Origin: Methanothrix sp.
GTDB taxonomy: Archaea; Halobacteriota; Methanosarcinia; Methanotrichales; Methanotrichaceae
DNA: 10,989 nucleotides
Direction of reading: 5' to 3'
NCBI GenBank assembly: GCA_012798025.1
Contig: JAAZNX010000051.1
Span: 1-10,989, forward strand
Of the stretch, positions 6,674 through 10,989 are shown piece by piece. Every line of letters begins with the position of its first letter. Positions within the stretch are counted from its first letter, which is position 1. Both the position numbers and the translations under genes were made by a program. The notes below the pieces were generated by a model. That model was not told where the DNA came from. It did not search any database and was given only the letters and a program-made list of their open reading frames with translations.

Positions 6674-7744
6674 ATGATCGATGAAAAACCCGCACTTCTG
6701 GCTTTATCCGTGACCGGAGACTGCAACCTTCGCTGCAGCTACTGCTATGCCCGTGGCGGCGAGTCGAGCGCCTCGATGAGCTGGGTCACTGCCAAGCGGG
6801 CCGTCGACGTCATGGCGCAACGCTTTCCCAGTTTCAAGATCCAGTTCACAGGCGGCGAGCCTCTACTTAACCTTGGCCTGATCGAAAGGGCAGTGGACTA
6901 CCTTGATGAGCTGGGCCTGCGAGTCCCCTGCCAGGTTCAGACCAACGCCACCCTCATCATCCCCGATGTTGCCGCAAAGCTGAAGAGCCTCAAGATCGCA
7001 GTAGGCGTGAGCCTGGATGGGCCTGCTCTGGTGAACGACGCTCTGCGGCCTTTTCCAGACGGCAGAGGATCGACAGGGTCGGCACTGAAGGGGATTTTTG
7101 CCCTGCGAGAAGAAGGCATCAGGGTGGGCGCTACATGCGTCCTCTCCAGCGCAAACGCAGGGGCGCTTGCGGGACTGGTGGACCTGCTGAGCTATCTTGG
7201 AAACGTGGAAGGAGTCGCCATGGACCTCCTCCGGCCAGTTGGCAGGGCAAGCCGCTCAATGCAGCCCGAAGCCACTATGGCAGCCAAAGGCATTGAGGAG
7301 GCCATAAAACGCGCTGATCGTATTGCAGAGATGGGCGGACGAAGGATAAGATTCCGTGAGATTGAGCGGATGAAGGGCACGCTGTGTCGTGGCGAAAAGA
7401 GGCTTCATCACTGCTATTTCGATTCATGCAGATCCTTGGTTGTGCTGGCCGATGGCAGATCTTACGTCTGCCCATCGCTGCTCAATGAGAATCTTGGTTT
7501 GGGAGATATCATGGCACCTGGTTTTGCAGATGGACTCTTGGATCGAATGGCTGCAGCACGCCGCCTGGTGCAAGCACCTCAAGTATGCCGAAACTGCCCC
7601 GATCGATGGCTGTGCGGAGGGCCGTGCCTGGCTCATTATGTCGCTGGTTTAAATTTGGATATCGAGTGTCTCGCAAAGAAGGTCTTCATGAGATATGCCA
7701 GAAAAATGGCGGAAAAAGATCGAAGGCTATCTCTGAGCACCTAG
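6674..7744 (+). CDS. radical SAM protein with SPASM domain
   Basis: The 356-residue protein opens with the radical SAM cluster motif CNLRCSYCY (Cys17, Cys21, Cys24) and the SAM-binding GGEP at 60-63, then SLDGP (113-117). The C-terminal third carries a full seven-cysteine SPASM pattern: C247-X13-G-X4-C266, then C305-X2-C308-X5-C314-X3-C318, then C332, with an extra C252. Such domains hold two auxiliary Fe-S clusters and occur in sulfatase-maturase-like and peptide-modifying enzymes, and in related form in heme-pathway enzymes such as AhbC, AhbD and NirJ. The substrate cannot be read from sequence; no small precursor peptide was evident nearby. It begins 18 bases after the CobN-type gene, in the same frame and without a clear ribosome binding site, which suggests coupled translation and a shared pathway. 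Its TAG stop overlaps the stop of the convergent Hsp20 gene. Confidence 0.88.
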   Translation: MIDEKPALLALSVTGDCNLRCSYCYARGGESSASMSWVTAKRAVDVMAQRFPSFKIQFTGGEPLLNLGLIERAVDYLDELGLRVPCQVQTNATLIIPDVAAKLKSLKIAVGVSLDGPALVNDALRPFPDGRGSTGSALKGIFALREEGIRVGATCVLSSANAGALAGLVDLLSYLGNVEGVAMDLLRPVGRASRSMQPEATMAAKGIEEAIKRADRIAEMGGRRIRFREIERMKGTLCRGEKRLHHCYFDSCRSLVVLADGRSYVCPSLLNENLGLGDIMAPGFADGLLDRMAAARRLVQAPQVCRNCPDRWLCGGPCLAHYVAGLNLDIECLAKKVFMRYARKMAEKDRRLSLST

Positions 7745-8199
7745 TCGACCCGCACTTTCTGGGCATTTATTACTACCAATTTAGGCAGGTGAACCTCGAG
7801 TATGCCGTCCTTGAAGCTGGCCTTGATTTGCTCTGGTTTGACCTCTACTGGCAGCTTGAGCTCTCGCTTCTGGCCGATGGGGCTGATCTCCCTGCGCAGA
7901 TATTTTCCAGCTCGTGGGTTGGCCTTGGTCTCGACGTAAAGGCTGTCCTCCGTAGCCCTCAGGTCGATATTCTCTTTGCTTGCGCCTGGCAGAGCCACAA
8001 GGGCAATCAGCTCTTCATCGGTATCCATAAGATCAACGGCTGCCAAGTCGTAGCCCTTGGACTCACCTAAGTCGCAGCTCATCTCTCCCAAGATCTTTTT
8101 TGCGACCTGGCTGGCCTGGCTTGACATCCTGGCAGCCTCGACTGCAGCCTTGCCGATCATGCGTTCCAGATCGCTAGTGCCTGAAGAATCGGATCTCAT
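7741..8199 (-). CDS. Hsp20/alpha-crystallin-family small heat-shock protein
   Basis: From ATG 8199 the product has 152 residues, typical for a small heat-shock protein, an ATP-independent chaperone that holds unfolding proteins in large oligomers. A variable N-terminal arm (1-50, mostly helical and Ala-rich) precedes an alpha-crystallin domain (about 53-140). The domain includes LIALVALPGASKENIDL, ELKLPVEV, and the hallmark ASFKDGILEVHLPK at 127-140. The C-terminus ends KVRVD, where V-R-V could serve as the I-x-I-type anchoring motif. The frame stays open to another ATG at 8271, but that start would overlap dihydroorotase by 50 bases and add 24 residues encoded inside it, so 8199 is preferred. 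The gene begins 22 bases after the dihydroorotase stop and is probably the last gene of that operon. I see no separate heat-shock promoter. Confidence 0.87.
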   Translation of the reverse strand: MRSDSSGTSDLERMIGKAAVEAARMSSQASQVAKKILGEMSCDLGESKGYDLAAVDLMDTDEELIALVALPGASKENIDLRATEDSLYVETKANPRAGKYLRREISPIGQKRELKLPVEVKPEQIKASFKDGILEVHLPKLVVINAQKVRVD

Positions 8200-8221
8200 G
8201 CTCAAAAATAAGGCCTTGTTC

Positions 8222-9511
8222 TCATAAAACCCTTTGCATCCTCTGGAAACGGCCAAAGCCAGGACTGACATTCAGATCTCCATCATAGACCACAGTGCCT
8301 CTGACCAGGGTCATTTGAGGAAATATGGCCTCCTTTCCCTCATAAGGCGTCCAATCGGCGCGGCTGTGCAGATGATCGGCGTTTATCTTCCGGACGTTCT
8401 TGGTGTCCACTATCACCAGATCTGCGTCCCTACCAGGCTCGATGGTGCCCTTGCCTGCCAGCCCAAATATCCTCGCAGGTTTTACAGCAGTCGCATCCAC
8501 CAGTCGCTCGAGGCTGATGAGATTGCGTCTCACTGAAAAGAGCATCATGGGCAGCATAGTCTCAACTCCCGGAACGCCTGCAGGCGCATCCCAGATGTCA
8601 TCTCTCTTCTCCTCTGGTAGGTGAGGCGCGTGGTCCGAGGCCAGAGCGTCGATAGTTCCATCACGCAGGCCTGCCCAAAGAGCGTCACAGTCCGCCTGGC
8701 CACGCAGCGGTGGATTCATCTTCAGAAAGGTGCCCTGTTGACGGTAGTCCTTTGTATTGAAGAGGAGGTGATGAAGGGCTACCTCACAGCTCGCCTCTTT
8801 GCCGCTCATCTTTGCCGACCTCACGAGACTCAATCCCAGTCCAGTGCTGAGGTGACAGATGTGCAGTCGGTCCGACCATGCCAGCACTTTTTCGATTGCT
8901 TTAGCCTCTGCCAGAGCAGGCCTGGCCATGGAGTAAACCTGCGGATCATGAGAGCTCTTCAAGGGCTCGGTCTTCTCCCTGACCACTGAGCCGTCCTCGG
9001 CATGAACAGTTGCCAGCATTCCTGCTTTTCGGATCTCCTCCAAGACGATTTTTAGCTCCTCGTCGCTGTGCTCGTAGGTGAAGATCTCGCCTATGGCCGC
9101 TGCCCCGGCTCCTGCCAGCTCCTCGATTCTGCCTGGGCCCCCGTTGATGCAGAAGTCCACTACCGATCGGTTCCGGGCGAGGTCCAGCTTCATCTCAAAT
9201 GATCTGGCGTCCAAGGTCTTTGGATCGGTGTTTGGCTGGTCCACAACCGCAGTCACGCCACCTGCAGCCGCGGACAGTGAGCCGCTCAGCCAATCCTCTT
9301 TGTAGTCCTGCCCAGGTTCGCGGAAATGAACGTGGGCATCGATGGCACCTGGGAGCACCAGCATTCCCATGGCATCGATCTTCTCGTCTGCCCTATGGGA
9401 GCCGCCAAGGGCCAACACTTTGCCGTCTTTGATCCAGACATCGATGGTCTTCAGGCCCGCATGAGTAAAAACGCGGCCATTCAAAACCGCCAGATCAAAG
9501 TTTATATCCAA
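8222..9511 (-). CDS. pyrC: dihydroorotase, third step of pyrimidine synthesis
   Basis: This 429-residue amidohydrolase interconverts N-carbamoyl-L-aspartate and dihydroorotate. Metal ligands and substrate residues are visible: DAHVHFREPG (H60, H62, R64), the QPNTDP block around N94, VHAEDGS (H170), ICHLST (H220), ASDHAPH (D293), then VPGVETMLPMML. The position that in many dihydroorotases is a carboxylated Lys appears to be Glu142 (IGEIFTYE). A D-hydantoinase or allantoinase is the main alternative, but DHAPH plus GVPGVET favours dihydroorotase. Initiation is unusual: an in-frame TGA at 9518-9520 limits the start to TTG 9511 or a codon downstream, and no ATG exists before Met48. It overlaps the PF04008 gene by 17 bases, indicating translational coupling, and is followed closely by the Hsp20 gene. 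Confidence 0.9.
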   Translation of the reverse strand: MDINFDLAVLNGRVFTHAGLKTIDVWIKDGKVLALGGSHRADEKIDAMGMLVLPGAIDAHVHFREPGQDYKEDWLSGSLSAAAGGVTAVVDQPNTDPKTLDARSFEMKLDLARNRSVVDFCINGGPGRIEELAGAGAAAIGEIFTYEHSDEELKIVLEEIRKAGMLATVHAEDGSVVREKTEPLKSSHDPQVYSMARPALAEAKAIEKVLAWSDRLHICHLSTGLGLSLVRSAKMSGKEASCEVALHHLLFNTKDYRQQGTFLKMNPPLRGQADCDALWAGLRDGTIDALASDHAPHLPEEKRDDIWDAPAGVPGVETMLPMMLFSVRRNLISLERLVDATAVKPARIFGLAGKGTIEPGRDADLVIVDTKNVRKINADHLHSRADWTPYEGKEAIFPQMTLVRGTVVYDGDLNVSPGFGRFQRMQRVL

Positions 9512-9977
9512 ACCTCCTCAGCAGCAAACGCCGCTCCTCGACCATGGTCGCATCCTCTACGCCCTTGGGCGGCAATCCGTCAATGACGCCCAAGATCCCT
9601 CGACCGAGCTCTGTCTCGGCCACAACGACCTCCAGGGGGTTGGCTGTTGCACAGAAGATGCCACAAACCTCCTGAATGCCCTTGATGGCGTTCAAGACAT
9701 TTATTGGAAAAGCACCTTTCATGAGCACGACGAAGGTATGGCCGCAGGCAAGCGCCAGCGAGTTCTTCTTGGCCACCTCGATCAAAGCTGCGTCGTTGCC
9801 CTCTAAACGCACCAGGCAGTCACCGCTGGCTTCTGAAAAAGCGACGGCGAACTTGGCCGCTGGCACGATGCCTGCAATGGCTTCATAGAGGTCTTCTGCC
9901 GTCTTGATGAAGTGGCTCTGTCCCAATACCAGGTTCGATCCTTCAGGAATATCCATCTTTATTACTTTCAGTTCCAT
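9495..9977 (-). CDS. PF04008 family protein ('adenosine-specific kinase')
   Basis: This roughly 160-residue protein matches PF04008/COG1839, named adenosine-specific kinase after a proposed ligand or activity of an archaeal member; physiological function is not well settled. Conserved blocks are LVLGQSHFIKTAEDLYEAI (16-34), VAFSEASGDCLVRLEGND (45-62), ACGHTFVV (77-84), and the strongly diagnostic EVCGIFCATANPLEVVVAE (103-121), GRGILGVIDGLPPKGVE (125-141) and RRFGYK at the end. Upstream sequence offers TTG 9983, ATG 9980 and ATG 9977; GAGG at 9985-9988 is 7 bases from ATG 9977 and 4 from ATG 9980, so 9977 is chosen, with 9980 nearly as good. The gene follows the small membrane protein by about 9 bases and overlaps dihydroorotase by 17, suggesting one nucleotide-related operon. 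Confidence 0.85.
   Translation of the reverse strand: MELKVIKMDIPEGSNLVLGQSHFIKTAEDLYEAIAGIVPAAKFAVAFSEASGDCLVRLEGNDAALIEVAKKNSLALACGHTFVVLMKGAFPINVLNAIKGIQEVCGIFCATANPLEVVVAETELGRGILGVIDGLPPKGVEDATMVEERRLLLRRFGYKL
9512..9518 (-). promoter_or_regulatory. strong Shine-Dalgarno AGGAGGT for dihydroorotase, inside the upstream gene
   Basis: Read on the minus strand, AGGAGGT immediately precedes TTG 9511 with no spacer. Its spacing is ideal (6 bases) for the ATA codon at 9505, two codons into the frame. This leaves it open whether TTG, or a rarer initiator just downstream, is actually used. The site lies within the last codons of the PF04008 gene. Confidence 0.6.
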
Positions 9978-9984
9978 CATCAAC

Positions 9985-9988
9985 CCTC
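9985..9988 (-). promoter_or_regulatory. GAGG ribosome binding site overlapping the upstream stop codon
   Basis: Minus-strand GTGAGGG spans the TGA stop (9987-9989) of the small membrane protein gene and lies 7 bases before ATG 9977. Ribosomes ending the upstream gene would land on this site, which fits termination-reinitiation coupling. It is the basis for choosing the start of the PF04008 gene. Confidence 0.6.
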
Positions 9989-10268
9989 ACTTATTTCTTA
10001 GGCCCTTCTTCGGTCCCTTCGACGATCCTGCATGAATATTCTTTTTGATCACAAAAACGGTTGTCAAGTAATAGACTACCATGAAAACTATCGATGAGTA
10101 TATAGATATGCTGGCAGACTCCACAGGTCCCATGTGCAAAAGAAGAATGTAATAAAGGGAATTGATGATGAAGAATATGAGGCCTATAAAGGCTGATTGT
10201 TGCATAGGCTTGAGCTGCCTGAAGCGAATTATAATGTCTGTGTAACTTGGTTTTCCAAAGCTCACCAT
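9987..10268 (-). CDS. small two-helix membrane protein of unknown family
   Basis: The 93-residue product has two strongly hydrophobic segments, about 26-46 (AFIGLIFFIINSLYYILLL) and 53-75 (ISIYSSIVFMVVYYLTTVFVI), joined by a short turn (GPVESAS). Both ends are basic: RFRQLK before helix 1, and a Lys/Arg/Gly-rich tail (KKNIHAGSSKGPKKGLRNK) after helix 2. By the positive-inside rule this is a hairpin with both termini in the cytoplasm. I do not recognise the family. Its ATG (10268) overlaps the 3' end of the upstream membrane-protein gene by 7 bases (ATGGTGA), so translation is probably coupled, and the two products may work together in the membrane. No catalytic motif is present. Confidence 0.75.
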   Translation of the reverse strand: MVSFGKPSYTDIIIRFRQLKPMQQSAFIGLIFFIINSLYYILLLHMGPVESASISIYSSIVFMVVYYLTTVFVIKKNIHAGSSKGPKKGLRNK

Positions 10269-10989
10269 GGTTCCCCCACGTCGTCGACCAGTAGAAATCC
10301 CTTTCTATCCATATAAAGCCTTGTCCACCAGACGTTGGAGAGAGGAGCCAGGACCAAGATGTTTATCAGGCCCGTTACCACTGACAGAAGCTGATAGGTT
10401 GAGCTCTCTTTAGCCGAGAAAGAGCCGCCAATCATCTGCAGACCGAAGGATATGGCCACTACAACCAACCAGAGAACCAGTACGTCGAACTTGTTGTATC
10501 GAAAGAAGCTTATGCTGGCCTTGATGGCTGCCAGAGCCCCCATATTGTCGACCACCAGCGCATAGGGCGCCGCCGCCAGTGCCAGAGACAGTGCAAAAAC
10601 ATAGAGGATAAGCATGAGGACTCCTAATACCAACAAGCCTACTGCCTGAGGTTCTGCCTGCAACGGGCTTGGGAGCATCGCTATGCCCGGAGCAATGAAT
10701 ATCAAGCCTGCCATGGTCATGAGGTTCATCAAGATGGTGGCAATGAACATATTCAGGAAATGCTTACTTCCTGCAGACCACATGGCGCCTGTATCTGATT
10801 TGCCCTTCTCCAGAGCTTGCCTGGCCATTCCGATGGCTCCGGCGGTGAAGAAGGCGCTTACCAAGGATAAGAGCACTATCAGTATGACAAAGATCAGCAC
10901 GATCTGTACGAACTGCTGTAGGGGCAGGCCGCTTATGGAATCTTCCATCTGAGAAAGCAGCTCTTGCATCTCCTCCATGCTCTCCACAG
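10262..10989 (-). CDS. multi-pass membrane protein, resembles archaeal DUF7847-type proteins (5' end outside window)
   Basis: The frame runs off the right edge, so at least 242 residues are present and the true start is not visible; the GTG at 10987 is only the first candidate codon inside the window. About five hydrophobic spans can be seen, near 26-52, 77-105, 115-145, 166-187 and 198-225 (counted from that GTG). A conserved-looking stretch, AAPYALVVDNMGALAAIKAS, follows the third span; this layout recalls the archaeal membrane domain family annotated as DUF7847 (related to glycerophosphodiesterase membrane-domain proteins), with no known activity. The family call is from memory of its pattern and is tentative. 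It overlaps the small membrane protein gene by 7 bases and heads the visible part of the minus-strand operon; any promoter lies outside the window. Confidence 0.65.
   Translation of the reverse strand, partial: VESMEEMQELLSQMEDSISGLPLQQFVQIVLIFVILIVLLSLVSAFFTAGAIGMARQALEKGKSDTGAMWSAGSKHFLNMFIATILMNLMTMAGLIFIAPGIAMLPSPLQAEPQAVGLLVLGVLMLILYVFALSLALAAAPYALVVDNMGALAAIKASISFFRYNKFDVLVLWLVVVAISFGLQMIGGSFSAKESSTYQLLSVVTGLINILVLAPLSNVWWTRLYMDRKGFLLVDDVGEPW

Noticed and set aside
8200..8271. A 24-residue N-terminal extension of the Hsp20 protein from ATG 8271
   Set aside because: It would overlap dihydroorotase by 50 bases and is encoded by that gene's 3' end in another frame; ATG 8199 gives a normal family length and a clean gap.

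Overview
The window looks like a stretch of a methanogenic or related euryarchaeal chromosome of moderate G+C. The gene content points there: a PAC2-family protein, a CobN-type chelatase subunit without its AAA+ partners, an archaeal-type dihydroorotase whose metal-bridging position appears to be Glu, and a PF04008 'adenosine-specific kinase'. An archaeal BRE/TATA-like box lies in the one sizeable intergenic gap. A Methanothrix/Methanosarcinales-like source is my inference from this mix, not something the sequence proves. I saw no IS element, CRISPR array, tRNA or rRNA, and no gene-free stretch longer than about 170 bases.

Left part (1-2679): the C-terminal end of an unrecognised, probably extracytoplasmic beta-rich protein is followed on the same strand by a PAC2-family protein. 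A perfect 16-bp tandem duplication sits exactly at their junction. A hairpin then separates these genes from a convergent gene for a double-length nitrilase-superfamily protein. Its first half keeps the Glu-Lys-Cys triad; its second half has lost the Lys and the Cys.

Middle (2680-7744): a 169-bp divergent promoter region leads into a large CobN-type metallochelatase subunit. A radical SAM protein with a complete seven-cysteine SPASM domain follows 18 bases after it, in the same reading frame. This pair is the most interesting part of the window: a chelatase large subunit coupled to a radical SAM/SPASM maturase suggests a dedicated tetrapyrrole or peptide modification step that I cannot assign to a known pathway.

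Right part (7741-10989, all minus strand): a tightly packed, partly overlapping gene string. In transcription order it holds a multi-pass membrane protein (start outside the window), a two-helix small membrane protein, the PF04008 protein, dihydroorotase and a small heat-shock protein. Overlaps and embedded Shine-Dalgarno sequences suggest one translationally coupled operon. It meets the radical SAM gene tail to tail, the two genes sharing the palindrome CTAG as both stop codons.
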